Shown: positions 24,423-31,012 of the stretch, piece by piece
How positions within the stretch are numbered: position 1 is the first letter of the stretch
Layout: each line of letters begins with the position of its first letter
Assembly: GCA_900552225.1 (NCBI GenBank)
Contig: URYX01000005.1
Location: forward strand, 1-31,012
Length of the DNA stretch: 31,012 bases
Direction: 5' to 3'
DNA from: an uncultured Oscillospiraceae bacterium
GTDB lineage: Bacteria > Bacillota > Clostridia > Oscillospirales > Acutalibacteraceae
Notes under the pieces: model-generated
Seen by the model: the letters and a program-made list of their open reading frames with translations, nothing else
What the model was told of the DNA's origin: nothing
The model's database searches: none
Translations under genes and position numbers: made by a program

Positions 24423-26504
24423 ATGCACAGGCGAAACATGGGATGGGCGGCTCTGGCGGCGGCCCTGCTGCTGTGCCTTATGCCGCTGACCGCGGCGGCG
24501 GAGGCTCCTTTTTACGATTACGGCTATGACGACCGGGGAGAGCCCGTCCGTGCGCCGCGCGCCTATGAGCTGTACCGGGTGGCGGATGCCGCCGTGATGG
24601 GAACGGCGCTGAAAAATCCCGGTGATCTGGCGGTGTACGGAGAGGAAATCTATATCGCGGATACCGGCAATCATCGCATCGTGGTGCTGGACGGCACGTT
24701 CCGGCTGCTGCGGGAATGGGACGGCGCGGACACGCCGTCCGGCCGCCTGCAGTTTTCCTCCCCCGAGGGAGTTACCGTGACGGAGGACGGCCGGGTGCTG
24801 GTGGCGGACACCGGCAACGGCCGCCTGGTGGCGACGGATACGGAGGGACGGTTCCTGGCGGAATACGGTGTCCCCGAGACGGACATTCTCCCGGCGGACT
24901 TTCTGTACCGCCCCGTCAAGGCGGCCGTGGACCGGGCGGGGCGGATGTATGTGGTGTCCCGCAGCTTCAATATGGGGCTGCTGCAGCTTGACGGAGACGG
25001 GCGGTTTATTCAGACGCTGGGGGCCGCCAAGGTGCAGGTGACGGTATGGGATCTGCTGTGGCGGCTGATCTCCACGAGGGAGCAGCAGGCGCGTATGGCC
25101 CAGTTTGTACCGACGGAATACAACAACCTGACGGTGGACGCGGAGGATTTTGTCTATGCCACGACCGCCATCTATGAGGAATACCGGATAGAGGCCTACG
25201 GGCTGACGGCGGTGCGCAAGCTGAACGCCAACGGCAACGACATTCTGAAGCATGCCATGCCGGCCGGGGAGCTGCTGTATACGGTGAAGGGGCAGTTTGC
25301 AGGCCCCTCCCGCATCGTGGACGTGTATGCCGGGGAGTACAGCTGCTTCAGCCTGCTGGATGCCAACCGCGGCCGGGTGTTTACCTATGACAGCACGGGG
25401 ATGCTGCTGTATATTTTCGGAACCTACGGGGATATGGCCGGTGCACTCAAAAACCCGCGGGCGCTGGATAAGCTCGGGGAGCTGTTTCTCGTGCTGGACA
25501 GCACCAAAAACACGGTGACGGCCTACAGCCCGACCCGGTATGCGCAGTGTATCGACCGTGCGGTGGCCTTTCATGCACAGGATGCCTATGACCGGGAGGC
25601 GGAGCAGTGGGAGACCGTGCTTCGCCTAAACGGCAACTCGGATCTGGCGTATACCGGCCTCGGCAAGGCGGCCTTCCGGCGCGGGGACTATGCCGGGGCG
25701 ATGGAGTATTTTGAAAAGGCCGGTGACCGCACCGATTACAGCAAGGCCTTTCAGTATCGTCGGCGGGAGATCATTGCGTCCGGCTTTATGTGGGCGGTGC
25801 CGACGCTCGCGGCGGCAATCGTGCTGCTGACGGCAGCGGTCCGGGTGAAGCGAAGGCTCCGCCCGGCGCAGACGGATCCGCTGTCCTTCCGGGGTAAGCT
25901 TGCCTACAGCCGGTATGTGATGTTCCATCCGGTGGACGGCTTTTGGGATCTGAAGCGGGAAAACCGGGGCAGCCTGCGGGTGGCCCTGCTGTTTGTCGGG
26001 CTTTTGTGTGTCCTGACCGTGGTCAGCCGCCAGTGGACGGGCTTCCTGTTCAATACGGCCGATCCGCAGGAGCTCAGTCTGCCGGTGGAGCTGTCCAAGG
26101 TGCTGCTGCCGTTCGGGCTGTGGTGCCTCTCCGATTGGTGTGTCACCTCGCTGATGCAGGGAGAGGGGCGGCTGCGGGATATTGCCGTCATGACGGGCTA
26201 TGCCCTGTACCCGCTGCTGATTTTTCAGACGGCGGCGGTGATGCTGTCCAACCTGATGACCGATAAGGAGACGGACTTTTATCTGTTTTTTGTGGTGCTC
26301 GGGGTGGTCTGGAGCCTCGGACTTGTGCTGGTCGGGCATCAGCAGATTCACGATTATACGCCGGGACGGTCTCTGTTTGTAGTGCTCCTGACGGTGGTGG
26401 TGATGGCCGTTTTGGTGTTCCTGTCCATTCTGCTTGTGGTGCTGCTGCAGCAGATGGTGGGCTTTGCGGGAGATCTGATCCGGGAAATCTCCTACCGCGT
26501 GTGA
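24423..26504 (+). CDS. NHL-type beta-propeller, TPR and Yip1-domain membrane protein
   Basis: This 693-residue protein has a signal peptide to about Ala26. Residues 55-375 show repeated blades of the NHL/SMP-30 kind (KNPGDLAVYGEEIYIADTGN, SSPEGVTVTEDGRVLVADTG, YRPVKAAVDRAGRMYVVSRS, KNPRALDKLGELFLVLDSTK), predicted outside the membrane. Residues 380-440 form a TPR-like pair (AEQWETVLRLNGNSDLAYTG; AAFRRGDYAGAMEYFEKAGD). A first transmembrane helix is at about 456-474, and residues 495-690 contain several helices in the Yip1 family pattern (KRENRGSLRVALLFVGLLCV, AVMTGYALYPLLIFQTAAVM). YIP1-type proteins with DUF5696 lipoproteins and sugar permeases recur in Paenibacillus and Clostridia as I recall, but their role is not established. 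Here it directly precedes the DUF5696-like gene (14 bases). Confidence 0.75.
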   Translation: MHRRNMGWAALAAALLLCLMPLTAAAEAPFYDYGYDDRGEPVRAPRAYELYRVADAAVMGTALKNPGDLAVYGEEIYIADTGNHRIVVLDGTFRLLREWDGADTPSGRLQFSSPEGVTVTEDGRVLVADTGNGRLVATDTEGRFLAEYGVPETDILPADFLYRPVKAAVDRAGRMYVVSRSFNMGLLQLDGDGRFIQTLGAAKVQVTVWDLLWRLISTREQQARMAQFVPTEYNNLTVDAEDFVYATTAIYEEYRIEAYGLTAVRKLNANGNDILKHAMPAGELLYTVKGQFAGPSRIVDVYAGEYSCFSLLDANRGRVFTYDSTGMLLYIFGTYGDMAGALKNPRALDKLGELFLVLDSTKNTVTAYSPTRYAQCIDRAVAFHAQDAYDREAEQWETVLRLNGNSDLAYTGLGKAAFRRGDYAGAMEYFEKAGDRTDYSKAFQYRRREIIASGFMWAVPTLAAAIVLLTAAVRVKRRLRPAQTDPLSFRGKLAYSRYVMFHPVDGFWDLKRENRGSLRVALLFVGLLCVLTVVSRQWTGFLFNTADPQELSLPVELSKVLLPFGLWCLSDWCVTSLMQGEGRLRDIAVMTGYALYPLLIFQTAAVMLSNLMTDKETDFYLFFVVLGVVWSLGLVLVGHQQIHDYTPGRSLFVVLLTVVVMAVLVFLSILLVVLLQQMVGFAGDLIREISYRV

Positions 26505-26518
26505 GAGGGGGAAGAACG

Positions 26519-29077
26519 ATGAGACAGCATCGGTATCGGCGTGCCGCGGCAGCGTGGCTGGCGGCGGGCGTCTGGCTGCTCGGCGGCTGCGGAATTGCCG
26601 CGGTGGTGGAGCCTCCCCTCCGCGAGGAGCAGCTGGTGTATGCCGGGACCACCGAGAGCGATCCCGCGTGCCGGGAGTTCCGGGAGGTGCTCTCCCGCGA
26701 CGGGCTCACGCTGCTTGTCAACGACCGCACGGCGGAGGTCGCGGTGCGGGACGCCGCGGGAGTGTATTGGTATTCCAACCCGCAGGAGCGCGACAGCGAC
26801 CCGGTGGCCTCCGAGGAAAACCGGAGGGCCATGGCAGCCCAGGCCCGGATCGTCTATTCCGATGCCGCGGGCCACATGCGCTCCATGAATACCTATACGG
26901 ATGCCGTGGCGCGCGGACAGTATCGGATCACCGCAGAGGGGGATACCCTGTCCGTGCAGTATACGCTCGGAGAGGTCGAGGAGAAAAAGCTGGTTCCCGT
27001 GGTGGTAGAGCGGGAGCGGTTTGAGAGGCTGATTCTGCAGCAGCTCGATGAGACGCAGAAAAAGACGATCGAGCGGTATTACATGCTGGTGGATCTGCCG
27101 CAGGTGCAGGACGAGGCCTACCGGCGGGAGCTGGAGGTGCGCTATCCGGCGGCCAGAAAGGGGCCGGTCTGGGTGCTGCGCAGCAGCCCTCCGGCCCCGC
27201 AGGTGGAGGAGAAGATTCATGCCGTCGTATCGCAGACGGCATATACCCGGGAGGACCTGGAGGCGGATGCCGCCGCCAACGGAGTGGACAGTGCGGCGGA
27301 GACCGCCGTGTTCAATCTGACGGTGGAATATACGCTGCGGGAGGGGCGGCTGCTTGTGACGCTGCCCGGCGACAGGCTGCAGATGCCGCAATCCTGCCTC
27401 ATCGAGCAGGTGGCCCTGCTGGAGTATTTCGGGGCAGCCTCCGTCGGCTCGGACGGCTATCTGCTGCTGCCCGACGGCTCGGGCTCCCTGATGTATTTCG
27501 ACAACGGAAAGGACGGGATGGCGCCGTATGCGGTGCCCGTTTACGGCCGCGATCCCGCCGTCAGCCTCTCGGAAAATCCCTATTGCACCGCCGGAGTCAA
27601 TCTGCCGGTGTTCGGGCTGAAAAACGGGGAGACGGCGTTTTTGGCGGTCATCGAGCAGGGGGACGCGCTGGCCAATGTCTGCGCCCATCCCTCCGGAGCC
27701 GCCGTCGGCTGCAACGCGGTCTATGCGGCGTTCCGCGTCCGGGAGAAGGCGGTGCTGTCGGTCGGCAGCGCCGACAACGTCCGGAATATCTATCAGCAGG
27801 AGCGCTACTCCGGAGATTTTGCGGTCGGGTATTACTTCCTGAACGGCGAGCAGGCCGATTACGTCGGCATGGCCGAGGTATGCCGCAGGGCGCTGTCCAT
27901 TGAGCAGACCGCCTCGGTGGTCGGGGAGCGGCCGCTGTATGTGGAGACCGTCGGGGCCATCCGGGCCACGGAAAACCGGCTCGGATTCCCGGTGGAGCGT
28001 ACCCGTGTGCTGACCTCCTTCGGGGAGACCGCCGACCTGATCGGGGAGCTGTGCGGGATGGGCGTGAGTCCCGCAGCCCTGCGGATACGGTGCAGCGGGA
28101 TGTGGCAGGGCGGAATGCGGCAGGGCTACGCCGCGTCGCTGAAAACCGAAGCCGCGCTCGGCGGAGATGACGGCTTTGCCGCCCTCTGTGCGGCGGCCAA
28201 GCGGCTGGGGGTCTCGCTCTATCCGGATGCCGACCTGCTGTACGTATACCGGAATACCTGGGGAGACGGGTACCGTGTCGGAGCGGATACCGCGCGGTTT
28301 CTGACCCGCACCCGGGCGGAGGTGTACCCTCATAACCCGGCTACCTTTGCGCTGGATACGGAGGCGCAGCCGCGCTATCTGATCAGTCCGCGCCGGTACG
28401 GCGATGTGTTTGCGGCATTCGGCCGCACGCTGGAGGCACTGCCCTGCTCGGGGGCTTCTCTGCGCAGCGTTGGGCGGGATCTGGCGGCGGATTACCGCGA
28501 AAATGCCGTGATCGACCGTCAGACGGCGCGGCAGCGGCTGTGCGCGGCGCTCGACAGCCTGCAGGGAACCGAGCTGATGGCGGAAAACGGGAATGCCTAC
28601 CTCCTGCCGCGGCTGTCCCATATTGTGGAGCTGCCGACGGAGTCCTGCGGCTACGATATCTGCGATGAGAGCGTGCCGTTCCTGCAGCTGGTCATCAGCG
28701 GCTCCGTGAACTATGCGGGAAAGCCGGTGAATCTGAGCTCCGGCGAACGGCGCGGACTGCTGCGGGCGGTGGAGACCGGGGCCGGCTTCCTGTTCACCGT
28801 GACGGCGGCGGGGAGCGACCGCGTGCGCGGCACGGACTACGACGGCTACTATGCCTGCGCCTGGTCGGAGGTGCGCGGCCTGCTGCAGGAGACGCGGCAG
28901 CAGGCCGCAGCGGCGGACAGGACGGCGGGCCTGCGGATGGCCGACCACGAACGGCTGGCGGACGGCGTGTACCGCACGACCTTCGCGGACGGCACCCGCG
29001 TGACGGTCAACTACAATCGGTACCCGTATGTCGGGAACGGCATACGGATAGAGGCGGAAGCTTATGCGGTGCAGTAA
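26519..29077 (+). CDS. DUF5696-like lipoprotein, putative glycan-active barrel protein
   Basis: This 852-residue lipoprotein has the signal L-L-G-G-C with Cys24 as anchor. Residues 40-430 form a large beta-rich region that looks like the N-terminal sandwich of many glycosidases (TLLVNDRTAEVAVRDAAGVY, then FNLTVEYTLREGRLLVTLPG and YLLLPDGSGSLMYFDNG). From about 470 to 765 the pattern is that of a TIM barrel: LYVETVGAIRATE, MGVSPAALRIRCSGMW, LGVSLYPDADLLYVYRNTWG, SGASLRSVGRDLAADYRENA, GTELMAENGNAYLLP. The protein resembles what is annotated as DUF5696, to my memory; its activity is unknown. Asp and Glu residues at strand ends (PDAD, VGRD, AENG) are possible catalytic residues. It ends in a short beta segment (RTTFADGTRVTVNYNRYPYV). 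It lies between the Yip1 protein and permease pair 2. Confidence 0.72.
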   Translation: MRQHRYRRAAAAWLAAGVWLLGGCGIAAVVEPPLREEQLVYAGTTESDPACREFREVLSRDGLTLLVNDRTAEVAVRDAAGVYWYSNPQERDSDPVASEENRRAMAAQARIVYSDAAGHMRSMNTYTDAVARGQYRITAEGDTLSVQYTLGEVEEKKLVPVVVERERFERLILQQLDETQKKTIERYYMLVDLPQVQDEAYRRELEVRYPAARKGPVWVLRSSPPAPQVEEKIHAVVSQTAYTREDLEADAAANGVDSAAETAVFNLTVEYTLREGRLLVTLPGDRLQMPQSCLIEQVALLEYFGAASVGSDGYLLLPDGSGSLMYFDNGKDGMAPYAVPVYGRDPAVSLSENPYCTAGVNLPVFGLKNGETAFLAVIEQGDALANVCAHPSGAAVGCNAVYAAFRVREKAVLSVGSADNVRNIYQQERYSGDFAVGYYFLNGEQADYVGMAEVCRRALSIEQTASVVGERPLYVETVGAIRATENRLGFPVERTRVLTSFGETADLIGELCGMGVSPAALRIRCSGMWQGGMRQGYAASLKTEAALGGDDGFAALCAAAKRLGVSLYPDADLLYVYRNTWGDGYRVGADTARFLTRTRAEVYPHNPATFALDTEAQPRYLISPRRYGDVFAAFGRTLEALPCSGASLRSVGRDLAADYRENAVIDRQTARQRLCAALDSLQGTELMAENGNAYLLPRLSHIVELPTESCGYDICDESVPFLQLVISGSVNYAGKPVNLSSGERRGLLRAVETGAGFLFTVTAAGSDRVRGTDYDGYYACAWSEVRGLLQETRQQAAAADRTAGLRMADHERLADGVYRTTFADGTRVTVNYNRYPYVGNGIRIEAEAYAVQ

Positions 29078-29090
29078 GGAGGAATGTGCC

Positions 29091-30011
29091 ATGCCGAAAC
29101 GGAACAGACCGCGACGGGTGCCGTCGCTGGAGGTCCGGCAGAGACGGATGGGATATGTGTTTACGGCACCGCTGATGGTGGGTATGCTGGCGTTTGTGGT
29201 GTTTCCGGTGCTGCAGTCGCTGCTGTTCAGCTTCAGCAGGCTGAGCGTGGTGGCCTCCGGCTACCGGCTCGATTTCCTGGGACTTGAGAATTACCGCTAC
29301 ATTTTCGCGGTGGACCCGGAATACCGCACCATGGTGCTGACCGCGCTGCGGGATATGCTGGTAAACGTGCCGGTAGTGGTGCTGTTCAGCTTTTTTGTGG
29401 CGAGCCTCCTTAATCAGAAATTCCGGGGACGCAGCGCGGTGCGCGCGATTCTGTTTCTGCCGGTAATTATCGCCTCGGGCGTGGTGCAGAGCGTGGACCG
29501 GGGCGACCAGTTCAGCTCTCTGATTGCGGCCGGGACGCAGGCGGGCACCGAGGCGGTGGGAGAGCAGCTGTCGGAAAAGCTGATTCTCTATCTGCAGGAG
29601 CTGAACATCAGCCCGCAGATCACCCATTTCATCATCGACACCGTCTCACGGGTCTACGACATCACCGTGATGTCCGCCGTGCCGATCATTATTTTCCTGG
29701 CGGGGCTTCAGTCGGTATCCCCCTCCCTGTTCGAGGCCGGCTATATGGAGGGAGCCACCAAATGGGAGATCTTTTGGAAAATCAGCCTGCCGATGGTCAG
29801 TCCGCTGATTCTGGTGTCGGTGGTTTACTGTGTCATCGACTCGTTTACCAATGTCAGCAACCCCGTCATCAGCCGCATTCATTCGTCAGCCTACGATTCG
29901 CTGAATTTTGGGCTGAGCGCGGCCATGGCCTGGAGCTATACGGTGCTGATTCTGGCGGTGCTCGGGCTGATTTATAAGCTGATCAACCGGCATATTTTCT
30001 ATCATGAGTAA
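29091..30011 (+). CDS. carbohydrate ABC transporter permease, MalF/UgpA type (pair 2)
   Basis: This 306-residue permease has a basic head and a first helix at about 18-43 (YVFTAPLMVGMLAFVVFPVL). The EAA loop is FEAGYMEGATKWEIFWKISLPM. Between the middle helices there is an unusually long extracytoplasmic stretch (SVDRGDQFSSLI to TVSRVYDI, about 60 residues, largely helical and polar), longer than in the pair 1 permease. This could be a contact surface for the adjacent DUF5696 or propeller protein. AAGGAGG lies 8 bases before the ATG at 29091, and only 13 bases separate it from the DUF5696-like gene. No binding protein is adjacent; the 473-residue one at 15531 is a candidate partner. Confidence 0.93.
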   Translation: MPKRNRPRRVPSLEVRQRRMGYVFTAPLMVGMLAFVVFPVLQSLLFSFSRLSVVASGYRLDFLGLENYRYIFAVDPEYRTMVLTALRDMLVNVPVVVLFSFFVASLLNQKFRGRSAVRAILFLPVIIASGVVQSVDRGDQFSSLIAAGTQAGTEAVGEQLSEKLILYLQELNISPQITHFIIDTVSRVYDITVMSAVPIIIFLAGLQSVSPSLFEAGYMEGATKWEIFWKISLPMVSPLILVSVVYCVIDSFTNVSNPVISRIHSSAYDSLNFGLSAAMAWSYTVLILAVLGLIYKLINRHIFYHE

Positions 30012-30024
30012 AGGAGGGAGCGCC

Positions 30025-30948
30025 GTGGAGGCGACCAACAGGAGGCGGAGGCTGTCCGATGAGACCCGGCAGGCGGTCTGGAAGCGGGCCGGGCTGCTGG
30101 CCTGGGCGGTGGTGAGGGGAATTTTGCTCTGCGGCATCTGCTTTGTGGTGCTGTTTCCCCTGTTTTCCAAGGTGTCCCGGTCGTTTATGGCGCCGGAGGA
30201 TCTCTATAATCTGACGGTGCGCTATATCCCGGCCCATGCCACGCTGCAGAATTACCGGCTGATGTGGGTGTGGATGGATATGCCGAAAACGCTGTTCGTC
30301 ACGCTCGGCATTTCGCTGCTGGTGGGGGTCTGCCAGACGGCGGCCGCCACCTGGGTGGGCTACGGCTTTGCCCGCTTCCGCTTCCGCGGGAGAGGACTGC
30401 TGTTTGCGGGCATGATTGTCTGCATGGTGATCCCGCCCGACCTGATGCTGATGCCGCTGTACCTTCTGTTTCAGGGGGCGCATCTGATCGATACCCCCTG
30501 GCCGTTTGTCCTGATGGGACTGACCTGCACCGGCCTGAAAAACGGGCTGTATGTGTTTTTGCTGCGTCAGTATTTTATGGGGATGCCCGGGGCGCTGGAG
30601 GAGGCGGCCTACGTGGACGGCGCGGGGCCGATGCGGGCCTTCCTGACGGTGATGCTGCCGGGGGCCGTTCCGATGATGGTGACGGTGTTTTTGTTTTCCT
30701 GCGTATGGCAATGGCTGGACAGCCTGTATTCCTCCGTGTTTTTTCAGGAGGTGCGCACGATGACCTCCGCGCTGACAGGGCTCGGCCATGTCAACGATAT
30801 GAGCGGACTCGGGGTATCCGATCCGGCGGCCGTCACGCTGATCAAATACGCGGGGATCGTCCTGCTGATTCTTCCGATGGTGATACTGTATCTGTTCTGC
30901 CAGCGCTTTTTTGTGGAGAGCATCGAGCGGAGCGGCCTGGTCGGCTGA
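30025..30948 (+). CDS. carbohydrate ABC transporter permease, MalG/UgpE type (pair 2)
   Basis: This 307-residue partner of the preceding permease has six helices. It carries the MalG-type opening after a basic head (ILLCGICFVVLFPLFSKVSR, SFMAPEDLY), LFVTLGISLLVGVCQTAAAT with YGFARFRFRGRG, and the EAA loop LEEAAYVDGAGPMRAFLTVMLP. I placed the start at the GTG at 30025 because AAGGAGGGAG sits 5-14 bases upstream; an ATG at 30004 would overlap the previous gene by 8 bases but has no ribosome site. It is the last gene of the cluster and is followed within 30 bases by a strong inverted repeat. Confidence 0.92.
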   Translation: MEATNRRRRLSDETRQAVWKRAGLLAWAVVRGILLCGICFVVLFPLFSKVSRSFMAPEDLYNLTVRYIPAHATLQNYRLMWVWMDMPKTLFVTLGISLLVGVCQTAAATWVGYGFARFRFRGRGLLFAGMIVCMVIPPDLMLMPLYLLFQGAHLIDTPWPFVLMGLTCTGLKNGLYVFLLRQYFMGMPGALEEAAYVDGAGPMRAFLTVMLPGAVPMMVTVFLFSCVWQWLDSLYSSVFFQEVRTMTSALTGLGHVNDMSGLGVSDPAAVTLIKYAGIVLLILPMVILYLFCQRFFVESIERSGLVG

Positions 30949-30973
30949 CCCGCCGTGCAGCACAAAATACAGA

Positions 30974-31008
30974 GAGAGGGGGCTCCGCAGATCGCGGAGC
31001 CCCCTCTC
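30974..31008 (+). terminator. probable terminator at the end of the glycan cluster
   Basis: A perfect 15-base-pair stem (30974-30988 with 30994-31008) has a 5-base loop and starts 26 bases after the last permease stop. The window ends 4 bases later, so the T tract cannot be seen. Confidence 0.75.
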
Positions 31009-31012
31009 AGCC

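Noticed and set aside
26492..29092. 866-codon open frame on the - strand opposite the DUF5696-like gene
   Set aside because: It has low-complexity composition rich in His, Arg, Gly and Pro, no recognisable motif, and lies wholly antisense to a clear lipoprotein gene; GC-rich coding DNA often leaves such frames open.
11898..30948. mobile element or genomic island borders around the glycan cluster
   Set aside because: No transposase, integrase, tRNA or flanking direct repeats were seen and composition looks like that of the neighbouring genes.

Overview
The window looks like a chromosomal segment of a GC-rich Firmicute, most likely a member of the Clostridia (Oscillospiraceae-like or a relative). 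The support is a T-box leader in front of alaS, strong Shine-Dalgarno sequences, TTG and GTG starts, sigma-A type promoters (TTGACA-17-TATACT), Gram-positive style lipoproteins, and carbohydrate ABC importers with no ATPase gene of their own. The species cannot be named from what is visible.

Layout. (1) Positions 1-1068 hold two divergent initiating sugar transferases (phosphoglycosyltransferases) for surface polysaccharide synthesis; the left one is cut by the window edge. (2) Positions 1065-7228 are a housekeeping run on the + strand: a T-box controlled alaS, then a HIT protein, a DEDDh exonuclease with a zinc ribbon, mscL with a zinc-ribbon tail, and a PepV-like M20 dipeptidase. It ends at a bidirectional terminator near 7331-7366. 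(3) Positions 7436-9847 on the - strand encode a P-type cation ATPase of the MgtA/YoaB type, behind a structured GC-rich leader that may act as an attenuator. (4) Positions 10095-30948 are the accessory part of the window. It holds a divergently transcribed AraC-family regulator fused to a GH16-like domain with a degenerate active site, followed by a twelve-gene + strand cluster.

The twelve genes, in order, are three tandem right-handed beta-helix proteins (no signal peptide, Sec signal, lipoprotein), a solute-binding lipoprotein, two membrane-anchored proteins with jelly-roll, carbohydrate-binding-like domains, a 970-residue solute-binding protein carrying two N-terminal carbohydrate-binding-like domains, a first permease pair, an NHL-propeller/TPR/Yip1 membrane protein, a large DUF5696-like lipoprotein, and a second permease pair. 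A strong inverted repeat closes the cluster at the right edge.

Inferred working model: a glycan is held at the surface by the carbohydrate-binding proteins, handled by the beta-helix and DUF5696-like proteins, and captured by two binding proteins. It is then imported by two permease pairs driven by a shared ATPase encoded elsewhere. The AraC-GH16 protein would read a cytoplasmic sugar fragment through its dead-enzyme domain and switch the cluster on. The substrate is not determined. No tRNA, rRNA, CRISPR array, transposase or phage gene was seen.
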